From Ceratorhiza oryzae-sativae (Eukaryota > Basidiomycota > Agaricomycetes > Cantharellales > Ceratobasidiaceae): a DNA stretch of 64,000 bases. The DNA lies in contig JARWMV010000240.1 of assembly GCA_030998015.1 (NCBI GenBank), positions 248,001 to 312,000 of the forward strand, given 5' to 3'. Positions within the stretch are counted from its first letter, which is position 1. Each line of letters begins with the position of its first letter. Made by a program: the position numbers and the translations under genes. The notes beneath the pieces were generated by a model. It was not told the origin of the DNA, searched no databases, and worked only from the letters and a program-made list of their open reading frames with translations. Below are positions 1 to 12,838 of the stretch, one piece after another.

Positions 1-1517
1 TAACCCAGAAACTAGCATCAGCCCTATCCGGAAGATCAAAACGCCCCAGGTCGAGGACTGACAAAGTCGAGACAGCAAACGCACCCAGCCTAAAACTTTC
101 AAGCGACACAATTTACACACGATCCGACGACACTCGGAGGAAGCTGCTGATTGTCCTTCTGGGCAACGGGTGAAGGCGCATGTCAGCAACACCGTTGTGT
201 ACAGCATCGATGGGCGGGACGGCGAAGACGAACGGACTTACGGCGACTGCAAGCGGTGGTGGGCTGTTGGGGACGAGACCAGGAGCACGGCTCTTGTCGT
301 CGTCGTCGCGCAGTAGACTAGCCTTCAGGGTCCAGTCTAGTCCCTGACTGTGCACGTGTTTGAGCGCCACGAGCCTCGCCCCCACTGCGCGATGCCGATG
401 CCGCTTCTAGAAATTCTTTGTCGGGGTTCGGGGCTCGCATAACTAATTGACATATTAGACTAGTGCTATTCTATCATTAATTCTGATGCGCAAGCCAAGG
501 CACCCGCCTCGATAATGAAACCCGCCCACAATCACATCCACCCCTCGATGCGCCCCTGCCCCCATTCGTACATCATTGGCATGAGCACGATGTTATGGCG
601 TGCCCCCCTGCCTTTCTTCGCACCTTGCCTGCATTCCCAAGCCTCGTGGCTGCCTGGTCCAAGGCAGGCTTGAACTTCTTTGGCGGTCTTTCCTTTTCGG
701 GATTTATTGGTTTAACCGTAAATGTGAAGACACACTTTTGTTCCCCAAGATTGAAGGTCAGTCTTCGATGGTCTCTCAGGGAGATTTATCAGCCGCCGTA
801 CATTGTGTGAATGTACTCAGATGATAGTTCGCATAATGGCACGGGTGTTGCAATTGGGTACAAATCAAAATGATGTAGGGGATCCGAAATAGCCTTTGAT
901 GGAGTTCCAGCGACCAGAGAGGGCAATGAAAATCCGGGTAGTCAGTCCATCCCAGGCAGGAATATAAATGCGCATATACATCTAGAGTTTTATGCCGTAA
1001 AGCGTCAACATCGGTCGATAGCTACAGTACACTGTTATTAGTTAAAGACGACGAGTGTGGTTATTGTCTTAAGCTCCACGAAGGACAGCATATGGAGATG
1101 TGCGAGATTGGCCGTTTATGTGTCTAGGCCGTAGGGAGGCATTTGGATCCGAAACCCCAGCGGCTGAAGTACAACGAGATCAGGCCCCTCCACCTCAATC
1201 GAAACAATCTTTGGCCCGTAATACCAGAAAAATTTGGCCGCTAACAAACAGAATAGCCAACTATCAGCTATGAGCTTTCCGACGCCCTCATCATTTAGGG
1301 TGAGTTGTCGATGATTGAAAAAGACATGGGCGTTGACTTTCTTGTATTGTTTGGCGGTGTAATTTATGCTTATCTTCTAGCAGGACACACCATAGCTCCA
1401 TGTTTAGATACACTATATTATTACATGTCCCTGCATGTACACTGCGATGCGGAGCCACCTGTGTCCGGTTACCGGCTCCGATCAGCACCTGCCTTTGCAG
1501 CGAGCGCCTCTAACAGC
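1..1517. other. No recognised gene
   Basis: I see no convincing gene in this stretch. A minus-strand open frame at 113-385 contains a run of four Asp followed by Pro/Val-rich sequence and could be the 3' exon of a gene lying mostly outside the window, but nothing in it matches a family I know. The other open frames are short, overlap each other and have no domain signature. Confidence 0.5.
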
Positions 1518-1525
1518 TATATAAA
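1518..1525 (+). promoter_or_regulatory. Putative TATA box of the lipase gene
   Basis: TATATAAA lies about 120 bases before the lipase ATG. Position and sequence fit a core promoter with a fairly long 5' leader. Supported by motif only. Confidence 0.4.
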
Positions 1526-1646
1526 TGCCAATCGAACTTGCAATACATAAATCAACACTCGGACCCAGCTTGACTAACGTATGTGTTTACAAACCTGGCG
1601 CGTTTACACGTACTGATAAAATCCATCAAGACCTCGACATCCAATA

Positions 1647-2815
1647 ATGTCGACAGACTACAACATTTTCCAGCAAGTTTTCAGCCTTTCTTTTGCTTCC
1701 GATCTCGTCGGTAATTGCACAGGAAGCCCTCTAGAACTCGAAAAGAAGCTCGTACAAGCCCTGCCAGACGCTTTGAAGAAGGCGGGTCCTGGTTGGGAAG
1801 TTGCATGGGGTCCAGCAATCTGGAAAAACGACCCGTACAATAACTCTACGTCCCAGTCCAACGCGTGGTACATTGCTAAAAACGATGGCGTCAAGTTCGA
1901 GGATGGCAAGGTTCGGCCGGCGTATGTCGTTACCATCGCTGGCTCTAGCGACACGTATGACTACAGCACCGAAGATATTAGCATTTCCGACGTCGTTAGC
2001 TTGGACCAATGGTTCCATATCTACTCCACACCTCAGCCCATTCCCAACAGGAAGGCTCCAGCTGATGAGCCTCTCATTTCCCATGGATTCGCACAGGCTG
2101 TCTATCAGCTTCTTGGTACCATGCCACATGCCGAATCGGGGGCTGTTCGTCCCCAATTGAGGCTCCCTGATTTCCTTCAGATTCTCTCCAACTCACCTTG
2201 TGATCCGGCAACAAGGCTTATCTTCACCGGTCATAGTCTGGGTGGTGCTCTCGCTCCGTCGCTGGCATATATGGTGGTCAAGTCTCAGGTCTTGGGCCCG
2301 ATCGCTCCGGAAAACGTCTTTGTATACCCTACGGCTGGCCCATCGCCCGGCATATGACTTTCGTGAAAAGGTTCCACGAACGATTCCCTTCGCCTCAAGG
2401 TCCGCTTACCGGCTACCAACACTGGAATGTCAATATCGTCAATCGCTCTGATATAGTACCTTGTGCTTTTTGCAACGACGATACATATACCCCTGAAGTA
2501 CTTTCTCGAATTCTTACAATGTTCGGCGATCCAGGGCTCACGGTTACGCTCGTTGTCGACATTTTGAAGGCTGCAGCCGGGAATATTTACTTCCCCATCC
2601 AGACGAGTTTCTTTGATTCCGTATTCCCTATAGACGAAGACCTTGGCTGGTCTGAAGAGGCTTATATTCAACACATACCGGCTTATACATTCGAGGTCTT
2701 GAATCAATCACCTCCTCAAGGGGTATGCCAAGCCTCCAAGCAGGAACAGGCATCTAGACATCCGGTACTCGGTCGTATTGCGGCCAGTGAGCGAGCGGCC
2801 AGTCAAGTAAATTAG
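1647..2815 (+). pseudogene. Class 3 lipase (alpha/beta-hydrolase), frameshifted
   Basis: The protein has the serine-hydrolase elbow GHSLGG with the nucleophile Ser at about residue 197. It is followed by the strand YPTAGPSPG that typifies fungal class-3 lipases (PF01764). After 2351 the frame breaks to a stop at 2355-2357, while the next frame (from 2354) continues the same protein at once with a TFVKRF motif, then NRSDIVP (likely catalytic Asp region) and QHIPAYTFEV (possible catalytic His region), ending at 2815. No GT-AG pair could explain the switch, so one base appears to be missing near 2352. Without it the protein would be about 389 residues, intronless. No signal peptide is visible, so an intracellular triacylglycerol or ester hydrolase is inferred. 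A recent pseudogene and an assembly error are both possible. Confidence 0.8.
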
Positions 2816-5800
2816 GATTTGGACAAGGTTGGAATGCGAATGCCGAAGGGGATTTACAATGGCTTAGTTGAATTGAATCTATGAAATGTGGTGGCTCCAT
2901 GTTGTGTTATTCGGTTGAATACGGATATCATCAGTGCCCAGGTCTGCTCGCCCTCCATATGAGCATTTGTCTCGTTTGCCGAGTGCATCCAAAAATTCTT
3001 TGCTCTGTGTCTCTGCCATAGCTGCCTGAAGAAGGAAATGTCCAATGATCAAATGCGTGAGTCGAGCCCCAAGGGTCCATTCCAGGAATGAGTTAGGCGT
3101 AGAGAATGAGTCGGATGAATTAGCGCCATTTACGCCTGCAGGGCACTCACTTCTTCTATACCCAACATTATAGATCAATCGCCAAATCGATACGGCTGAC
3201 CTTGGCAAGGAAACCAGAAGGACCCTACCGACCCGAGTTTCCAGCGGAACTTTCATGCAATCCGGCATAATGCCGCCTGCACAGGAATCCTATGTAGGAT
3301 CGCTGTGATTGCATCGTCGGCGGATTCCGTAGGGTTAAAACAAATGGCGCATCTGTTCGGTTGCACGTGTTCGATTGTGGGCCGATGTCAGACATGCTCA
3401 GGACGGCGATGGTGCATGTGTTTTCAGGAGAGTCATCCTGGAAAAGGTTATTCCTGTGGGGCTGACTTTTTAGGACATGGTCGGCGGAATAACCGGAACA
3501 GGTGTCGAGGGCATGGCCGATGGCGAAGGCGGTGAACAATCAACCAAATGGTGTACAAGAGTATTCAATGCACCGCATGCACGCGATGTCCTATTCCATA
3601 TGGCCCTGTCCGTGGTACCCATTCATTTGCTCGTGCATGTCAGCCTTTTAAATAGGCCCAAATGTGATAATTGCTACTGCTGATGCTGGATCGCAGGGGT
3701 TACACCGCCGGAACTCATCACGAGCGACTTCGAATCGTCCGCATGGTCGACTGAATGATTGCTCTAGACCAAACGATTAGAACCACGTCTTTAGCCTTCG
3801 AAGCGTCGGTATCACCGTGTTTGGCAAGCTTTTATGCCCGTTAACCGTGGATTTATGTATCGGTACTAAACAGGGAGTTCCATTGTTGATTGGTAGTAGC
3901 TTTGACCCCCGAAAGTTTATCCTTCATCAGATCAGGTAGAAGCCCTGTCGGCCCGGCGGTAGGCAACGCGAAATATGCGGTAGTTATTCGGCTAAGCGCA
4001 AATCATTAATTTTGCCAAGTAACTCTGTTTGACACTAATGACGTCTTTGGGAAATGGGTAACCGTATGTCTGATTGACCGAAACTTGTTTTAGAGCGGAA
4101 TAAATGAGAGCAAAACTCATGGTTGATCAGTCAGAAACTTGTCTCCGGCAACAATAAAAAGCTTTGCTCAAGAATAAACACACGGTGGTTCGGGCAGGGG
4201 GTCCAGCGGCCGAACGAGTCAAATGAGTGACTTCTGCGGTCACTTTTGCGCTCTACGGGCCAATCCGAGTACTCGGCGACATACTTTAAACCTATGCAAA
4301 CGCCTGAACATTTCAGCTGATGCTGCGGAAACGAGCGAGTCCTGTACGAGCACGAGCAAAGGAAATTTCCGAAAACGCCATTCTGGTAATACACAGCCCA
4401 GCAATTACACGCAGCCTTGGCTTCTTCACGCGAAAGTGCTGACACGGTAAGTTTAGCCGCGTTCGACCATGGCAATCAAGGCACCACAGTGATGGTATTC
4501 AACACTGACATCGGCTGATAGAGCCCTCGCACTTTTAGAATCGATGAATGATATTCGAGACGAGGGCGAGGGCGGGCTTAGTGCGATGTCGAACCCCTTG
4601 ACGAAGCTACCACAGGGTGAGAGGCCCGCATTCCCATTAGGGTCATTTCCAGGATCCCAATGCCTGATTCCACAAGCAGAGCATGAGCCCCTTTTGAAAA
4701 TCCACTCGAAAGGTTCGTGGAGCAGAAAGGAGAAGGACAATCCGAGAGGGTGCATTTTATTTGTCTCAGTATCAAAGTTGCGAGCCGTACGTTCAGTCTT
4801 AGTATTGAAAATGCGCAGGCACAAGACCCCTATCAGAGCTTTCTGGGTTGATTGAAAAAGTATGTTTTGGAAGCTATGCTGACACGAGGTGTTGATGGAT
4901 TCTTCAATTGCCGCGGCCTCGCAGGGCAGGCGACGATTGCGGTATTGAATTACATATATCTCGTGTTTGGTTCAGGCTATCCACCTATCCGCTGATATGG
5001 TCTTGAGTTCGGACCTAGGTCCATAAGAACGGCAGAGGAAGATATCATATGCTGTCAACCCACGGTTTGGCAGGTTTATTCAAGTCCTTATGAACATAAT
5101 TTCGATCACGATTCTAGATTCTTGCGAGTTTCAATGGATCAAATCGTCTAACCCTAGAAGAGCTATCAACGCACACGGGATTGAGCGTCAAATAGCGCAG
5201 AAGTCTGTACACTGAGGGAAGCTTGCTTAATCAAGAGTGTAAATTGGGTGTTTTCTGCATATATATTGACTACAAGCATCTAAAAACATTCAGCTTGATA
5301 CAACGGGCGGAGATGACAGCTTCACTGGGGCGGAGAGTTACGAGCTATCTGAGGAAGAATTTTCGAGATGTCTCAGGGACAGTGAATGTGAGGGAACAAG
5401 TGACGCACGTAATCTCCAAACGACTCGAACATTAGCTTTAGCTGTCTTGCTTGAGGCTTAAGGAAGTTGGCAACTCGTGAGGAAAAATGAAAAAAAAAGA
5501 ATTTACTTTCGAGATAGAAGAAAAAGAAGGTTCCAAATTAATCAATGATAGCGAAGCCTAGCGGCACTGTGGTGCAAGTAAGTTCGTAAGTTCGCAGCGT
5601 TAAGACCGTGAGGGAGACAGCTGCTGACAACGAAGTGGGCACCGATTAAAATCAAGTTCTTTGGCAAATAAAGCTTAATCGGAAAACTTCCACGCAAGTT
5701 ATATCACATTACAGAAAGTTTTGCCCAACACGACGAGTTTTGTGGTGGGAAATGTGTTTCATTGGGATTCAGCTTACGTGATGACAAAGTAAACAAAGGG

Positions 5801-6433
5801 CGCTTGATGACAAGCAGCTGGGTCTGACCCGTACTACCGCCGTGGAGTCTTGTGGATACATCGCGCAACGGTACTATGAAAATGCAAGCTACGTGAAATG
5901 GATATATGTACATCATTTATTAAAATTTAACTTTGAAGTGACTTTGACCTTGCGCACGGGACGATCCATTGGTAATCCTGCTCAAGGCTATTAAAGTGGA
6001 CATGACTGCGATGAACCGAGACGAAAATCTACCTATCCTCCCGCTTATTCTGCCAACTCGAGTTGACCTTACCACAAGAGACTTGATTATTATTACCGCC
6101 GTGGACAAGCCGAATTCTCACTGGTCCCAGAACAGGCCCGTAGACAATGATCAAGCAACCCAGTCAAATACCATCCTGTACTTTGACAATCAAACAATAT
6201 CTTGAAGCCTAGACTTGTTTCCTATCTCTGGGCATCAACTTTTGGATGATACGTCCCTTCCTGAATATTCCCCGCGTGCACGACCATCGTAGGCTCGCCG
6301 TATATGATGGTTGGGTATACAATGGGTTCTTAGACGGCGGGCAGAGATTTTCCTGTAAACCCGGCATTGTTCCACATTTGATGCCGACTCAAAAGTTTGG
6401 ATAACATCAGGTAGATTGGAGGATCAGCTGAAT
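2816..6433. other. 3.6 kb without a recognised gene
   Basis: Only short, mutually overlapping frames occur here. Minus-strand frames at 2879-3268 and 3225-3539 are the longest but lack signal peptides, repeats or family motifs that I recognise. A purine-rich patch lies near 5487-5530. Base composition is not obviously repetitive. I assign nothing. Confidence 0.5.
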
Positions 6434-9037
6434 ATGAATATTATGATCGTCGGAAGCCAAGGCATGTTTGAAACAGCATCTTTTGTAAGAGTCTTACTCA
6501 CACAGAACGATTCTAGGCGATGTCGAACCGTACCTCGCACTTAGGCACAAATTACGGGAATATGGCCATATTTTTCGTCTATCAACACGCGAAGCGTTTC
6601 GTCAAATGGTCAAAAACGTCGGTCTCAGATTCCTTAACATAGGAGGAGACCCCCGCGGGCCCATGAGCTATATGGTTCGCACTCCTGGAGTTGTACCCGG
6701 GTTTGAGAGTTTGAGAAACGGAGATATTGGAAGGAAGTAAAAAAATGGTGGCACAGGTTCGTAGTTATGGCTGGGCTCGGGTGGATGCCCACCTGATTGA
6801 ATTCGTAATTTAGATTCTCGAACGATTACGAAGAGGACGGCGCCGCGGCATTTGCGGCAGATGCAATAATCTTGAAACCACCAACGTTTGCACACATCCG
6901 TTGTGCGGAAGCAGTTGAGATTCCTCTGTTATTGTCTTTCACTATGCCCTGGTGTGCGACGGCTTCATTCCCTCATCCGTTGGCCAACATTAACCACACC
7001 AATAAAGCAGAATCTAAAATGGTGAACTATTATTCATATGACCTGGTAGATCTCACGACTTGGCAGGTAAGCCTATTTGTTTCGTTAACTCCCCTCTTGT
7101 TTGCTCATACGAGAAGGCTCGGTTGCACAATCAACAAGTTCCGAATGAAGAGTTTGAATCTTCTGTAACTGACAACCCAATCTGCAATTGGCATGTTCGA
7201 GCGATGTGGGGTTCTTTGGAAATATTGCTTTTCTCCAGCGTGGGTGCCTAAACCGCGTGATTGGATGTCTCATATTGTTACGTTTTGCTTGAATGCACCA
7301 AAAGATTTGCACGCCATCTGAGTTTAGATAAGATGTCGTTGGTTTTATTTCTTGAACCTGGCAAAGGGATACACTCCACCGGAAGACTTACAAACATTCC
7401 TTGACGCGAGTGAACCCCTATTTACGTTGGGTGGGTGCGATTCCAAGCCCTGGATCCTTAATTAACGCCGATGCAGGTTCGGATCCATTATTTTGGACGA
7501 CCCTCAGCAAATAACGAGTACGTACTACAGGCATACCCTATCAACTCTGTTGATCCTTGACGCGATCGCCCAAACCGGCGCCCGGGCACTGATCCTCCTG
7601 GATGGGGCGGGCTAGACGAGAAGGTGATCAAGTCCGCTGGTCCCAATGTCTTTGCACTGGGAAACGTTCCCCACGACTGGTTGTTCGAGCGCGTGAGCGC
7701 AGTATGTCATCACGGAGGCGCTGGTATGTTTTCTTCTTTCCTTAATTTTCTAATATCCTTGAGTGAGGGATTCGCAGGCACGACAGCCATTGGTCTTCCC
7801 TGTGGCAAACCAACGATTATTGCTCCGTTTTTCGGGGACCAGCCGTGGTGGGCAGCGCAGATCGCTCCCCGAGGTGTTAGCCCAGCACTGACCCAGCCAA
7901 AGCGGCTCACACCAGAGGTGTTGGTAAGTGTAATACTCATAGCGCTTGCGGAAGAGACAAGAGAGCATGCAATGAGAGTTGGAGAGATCATTCGATCCGA
8001 GGTGAAATTTCATTCATTCTGGGAAGGGGTGTGATCTGGACCCGAAGCAAGTGGCGGTTTGGTACTCGCCTTTGCTCAGGTTACGACTGAATGCGTTTGC
8101 AGCTCAGTATTTGGTCGAGTGTGGGGAAATTGAGATGGACAAGCTCGAATTACATCGTAGCTATATTTCCTGTAGCGATTTGCGTCTATATTCAAACTTG
8201 GGTTCTAGGTCCACGCGAGTATGACACGCATGTAGCCGTGAGAGATCCTCTCACTGAGACTGTCGGCCCTGCAATGAAGATCGTGGATGATCTCGGGCGA
8301 GGCGTAGCCAAGTTGCCGAATTCAAGACCGGATAAGGGTGTTGTGAAGAATCTGGAAGCTGGAGCATTAGGTAGGCTGAACTTCTCTGATCGTGTTGACC
8401 CGAGTTGACGTTCTTCCGTTATAGGCGGGCAGAGTTTACTCCAAAGTGCGACAGAAGGATTTCATAATCCGCCTGGACTTTACGGAGGCTGTGTTCGCGA
8501 CCTTGGAGTCAAGTCTGGGCTGGTTACGGGCAGCAAGGTTTGTTGGCCAATGAACTGAAAAGGGCTCTTGTTGATGAGTCACGAGCAGAGTCTGGTATAT
8601 GGGATTTACGACGGGTTGACGGACATCGTTCGGCAGCCCGCAAAAGGATACTCGGAGCAGGTATGTTTACTAGGCTGGATAATAATGAACATGAATTCAC
8701 GATAAAGTGGAGAGCCGTTGATGCAGTTGCTGGAGCCGCTATAGAATGTACTTGTTTCGCCCAGAATGTCGCTTGTCTGACCAAAATCATCCTCTCAGCC
8801 TCCAATTGCGTCGTGAAGCCTATTGTGGAGCTGATGGCTGTATTCTCGATGCTTATCGAAGGTGCAGTCAAAGAGGCGGAATCGTTGTTCCGAAAGCAGA
8901 TAGGGAAAGAGCTACGCGCGGCGCGATACGCTGAAGGCGTTTTTGCGTCGAAACAAGCTACATGGGCAGAGCGAGATGCATTTCTCAGACCATTTAGGGA
9001 ATATTGCGCGGAGTTGGGTTGGCAAGTCCAAGGGTAG
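6434..9037 (+). pseudogene. Sterol 3-beta-glucosyltransferase, decayed copy 1
   Basis: This is a GT28/GT1-type UDP-glucose:sterol glucosyltransferase related to the copy immediately downstream. The N-terminal glycine-rich start MNIMIVGSQG is at 6434. The donor-nucleotide signature NVPHDWLFERV, HHGGAG, TTAIGLPCGKP and FFGDQPWW lies at 7655-7860, interrupted by an intron. The C-terminal tail runs to 9037. Damage is widespread: the exon after IGG meets TAA at about 6738 where copy 2 has CAG, the first intron has a GC instead of a GT donor, and the PGWGG segment near 7596 is in a shifted frame. The roughly 130-residue N-terminal extension of copy 2 is not detectable. It is therefore a tandem-duplication relic, with catalytic residues visible but no continuous reading frame. 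Confidence 0.8.
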
Positions 9038-9277
9038 TGACGAAGGGGAAGAGGAGGAAAGCAAGGATGGTTCCTGGTGAGAGTAACTTATTCTGGAGAT
9101 GCTTCAATTTTAAGCCCAGCCGGGCGCTTGTAGCTGTGTAATACCACAATACAGTTGGTACAGCCTACGACACCGATATCACCGATCATCCCTGATTCCT
9201 AGGACAGTCAACTTCGTTCGGCCAACGTTTTGTGAGGCAATGCAGTGTCGATTATCATACTTACAGCTTCGTGTGGT

Positions 9278-9285
9278 TATAAATA
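9278..9285 (+). promoter_or_regulatory. TATA box of glucosyltransferase copy 2
   Basis: TATAAATA is 40 bases before the ATG at 9325, a spacing that suits a short-leader core promoter. Copy 1 has no comparable element before its truncated start. Confidence 0.5.
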
Positions 9286-9324
9286 TTTGACCCCAACGTC
9301 CCACTATTGCTTCCAACGACCACC

Positions 9325-12300
9325 ATGATCTTCACAACTGGGGATAAGAAACCGAACCCGGACATTCGGGAGCAACGTGATTCTCAGCTCGCGCAACCTC
9401 GACCTGCACAGGAGCAATCCGAACTTCAACCAGCGCCTGCGCATGTTTTACGCCAACATTTGGATCAAGGAGGCGATGTTCAATCAGAGGCCTTGAATCC
9501 CTATCGGCTGAATTCGATAGACCAACCTGCACCTCCACAGTATGAAGAGGTTGCGTCGATGCCAGGGTCACCCGGCCCTGGTCCTTCAAATTCAATGGCG
9601 AACAACGAGAAGGATGTGTACCGGATGTCAATTCAGTCTTATACGACTGGTACATGTATGCCGCGTTTCTCTCCTATGTTTTGTTTATTCATACTAATTG
9701 TATTGTAGCAAGTTCAAGCGGATACGATACTAGGGATTCTATGGCCTTGGCTGCCCTCGAAGCTTCACCAGCGTTCCAACTAGATGGACGATTTCAAGTC
9801 TCGATCGACGCTCAGCCTACCAAGCTTCCACCGAATTATCAGTCCCCAGTGGACGAGCCTGCTATTGATACGACCGGATTCAAGCAGGCCCCACCTATGA
9901 GTATTAATATTATGATTGTAGGAAGCAGAGGTCAGCCTTGATTCACCTAAATGTGTTCGACCTAGGATTGAATCATTTTGGCTAGGCGATGTCCAACCCT
10001 ATCTGGCGCTCGGTCAGCGCCTCGTTGACTATGGGCACACCGTCCGACTCACCACGCACGACAATTTTCGTCAATCTGTCAAAGATGCTGGACTGAGGTT
10101 CTTCAACATCGGTGGAGACTCACACCAACTCATGAGCTACATGGTCCAAAATCCGGGCCTCATGCCCGGATTCGAGAGCTTGAGAAATGACGATATTCCG
10201 AGGAAGCAGATGATGGTTGGAGAGGTACGGCTAGTCGTTCACAAACTACAGACCGAGAATGACACTGAGATGGGCCTGGCGGGTTAAAGATGCTCGAGAG
10301 GTGTTGGAGGTCATGTTATGAACCCGACGAAGTAACCGAAGGAGGCAAGAGTTTTGCGGCCGACGTCATTATTTCGAACCCTCCGACATTTGCTCATATA
10401 CATTGCGCCGAGGCGCTGGGTATTCCGCTCTTGATGTCATTTAGTGAGTTTGCTCCTTGTGTGGTTTTTACCATCCAAAGTCTGACTAGTATAGCCATGC
10501 CATGGACGCCTACAATCACATTTCCCCACCCGCTTGTCAACGTTAAGAGCACAGATGCCGAACCAAAGATGACCAACTATATAACCTACGGGCTGGCGGA
10601 TGTAATGGCCTGGCAAGGGTACGCCCCCCTCACATTTTGATCTCTTCCAGTTCTTACCTTTGTATTTCTATTAGTTTGGGGCACACAATAAACAAGTTTC
10701 GTAGAAAACGATTGGCGCTCCCTTCCCTGTCGGTAGTATCTGGAGCTGGCATACTCCAACGATGCAATGTGCCCTGGTCGTATTGTTTCTCGCCTGCGTT
10801 GGTACCGAAACCCGAGGACTGGATGAATAATATTGGTTAGTCTCTGTCGCATAAGTTATGCCAAGATATGCACGATTAATGAGATGTGGTGAGGGCAGAT
10901 GTGGTTGGTTTCTATTTCTTGGATTTAGCAAAGGATTATGTTCCACCGCGCGAGTTGGATGAGTATCTAAGGGCTGGAAAGGCGCCAATTTACATCGGGT
11001 ATGGACACATAATCCCTCGATTAGCTTCATCGTTTTGATCGAAGTGTGGGTTACAAAAGGTTCGGCTCAATAGTCGTGAAAGACCGAGGAGAAATGACCC
11101 GCACGTCACCCATCTTCTATGCTAACTATCTCCTGTCTAATCCCTTTAATACAGGGACTATTCTCACCGCTGTTGCACAAACCAAGCTCCGGGCTGTCAT
11201 CTCTCCTGGGTGGGGCAGCATCGATGCCGACATGATGCAAAACCCCAAGGTACTAGCCGAGTGTGGAAACCCCGATATCTTCATTCTCGGAAACGTACCC
11301 CACGATTGGCTCTTTGAGAAAGTCTGTGCTGTGATACATCATGGGGGGGCTGGAACCACTGCTGTCGGATTGAAATATGGCAAGCCGACCGTCGTTGTTC
11401 CATTTTTCGGGGACCAGGTGCGTATCAAGTGTTTCATCGGATAGGCGTTTGTTAATACAGAGTAGATGTGGTGGGGTTTGCAAGTTCATGCGCAAAATGC
11501 CGGTCCTCCTCCAGTATCCTCCAGACCCCTTTCGAATATAAAGCTTGCTGAGGCGATCGCGTATGCTCTGCAAGAGGACGTGAAAAGGGATGCGGAGAAA
11601 GTCGGGGAAATGATCCGCGCCGAGGTACGTACTCGTTTCTTTATTTAAACAATTAAGTTTTAAACATATTTGCTCCTAGGATGGAGTCGGAAACGGACTA
11701 GATTCGCTCCATCGGCATTTGCCCCTAATGAACATGCGGTATTCGTGTTCGTTTTGTTATGGCTTGGGGTGTTCACATGTTGGATTTGCAGATGTGACCT
11801 TGACGGGAACCGAGTCGCAGTTTGGTATTCTCGTTCGTTTAACCTCAAGCTGAGCGCATTTGCCGCTCAAGTTCTGGCTGAGAATGGGGTTCTTGATATT
11901 AACAAGCTGGAATTGCACCGTAAGTTTCAGACGTCGTCCAGAGTTCTCTCGAGATGCACATGTCTTCAAACAGGCCAAGGGAATATGAAACCCGAACGCA
12001 GTCTAATGATCCTATATCGGGAACACTGGTACCAATCTTTGGTATGGTCGGAGATTTGACTATGGGTGTTGGCCAATTGATGACCACACGCCCGGACAAG
12101 GGGGCAATGAAACTTGCGAAAGCTGTTCCAGACGGTGCGCAGAATGCTGAACCGACGTGATCAAACTACCAACGATGGGCTCTTCACAGGGATAAGGGGA
12201 TCGTTGGAGGGTCTCCACCAGGGATTAAAAAACTCACCCAAAATATACGGGAGCACGGTTAGGGAACCAGGCAAGATTTCTGGTTTCAGGAGCGGAATGA

Positions 12301-12838
12301 AGGAAGGTGGAAAGGTTTGTCTCATAGGCGGGTATGGAGTGAATGTAGCTGATATGGTGTGTACTGCAGGAATTCATGTATGGACTTTACGATGGGCTGA
12401 GCGATCTTGTACGAGAACCGGTTAGAGGGTACAAGGAAGCGGTATGGTATACGAATGCGCTTGCTTTAAAATGGTTGCTGAAGCATGGTTCTAGGGAATT
12501 ATAGGGGCAGTTGGTGGCGTAGTTACTGGAGGTAAGATCCTTGTATGCGTCCTTTTTGAAGCTATATGCTGGCAACTCCACTAGCGATCAATGCGGCGGT
12601 TAAACCCTCGGCTGGTGTGGTCGGACTCATCTCTCGCCCAATGGAAGGGACTGCTGCGAGTGCTCGGAATATGCTTGTTAAACCAGCCAAGGAACGGCAT
12701 GTCACCAGATATGCGGAAGGATTGATTGCGTTCAAGTCGAGTACCGAGGCGCAGAGGCAGTGGGTTCTCAAGGCATTCGAAGCGAAAAAAGGAAGTTTGA
12801 AAGGGAAGGGGAAGAAGAAGGCCGTTGCTCAGGAATAA
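9325..12838 (+). CDS. Sterol 3-beta-glucosyltransferase (GT28/UGT80-like), copy 2
   Basis: Predicted to transfer glucose from UDP-glucose to the 3-hydroxyl of membrane sterols. The start at 9325 gives a hydrophilic Gln/Pro-rich N-terminus of about 200 residues. The acceptor-side domain begins MSINIMIVGSRG (about 9896), with GDVQPYLALG and FNIGGDSHQLMSYMV. The donor domain holds PGWGSID, NVPHDWLFEKV, HHGGAGTTAVGL, KPTVVVPFFGDQ and WWG. At least ten short introns join in frame through the catalytic half. After the KLELHR exon (about 11919) the canonical acceptor at 11982 leaves the next exon one base out of phase relative to copy 1; read literally the protein stops at 12059. The missing frame continues through GLYDGLSDLV to a Lys-rich tail ending at 12838. 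It is either a one-base defect or a C-terminally shortened protein with the catalytic core intact. Confidence 0.75.

Noticed and set aside
113..385. Minus-strand 90-codon frame as a gene
   Set aside because: No family motif, signal peptide or supporting splice structure; it may be a chance frame or a distal exon.
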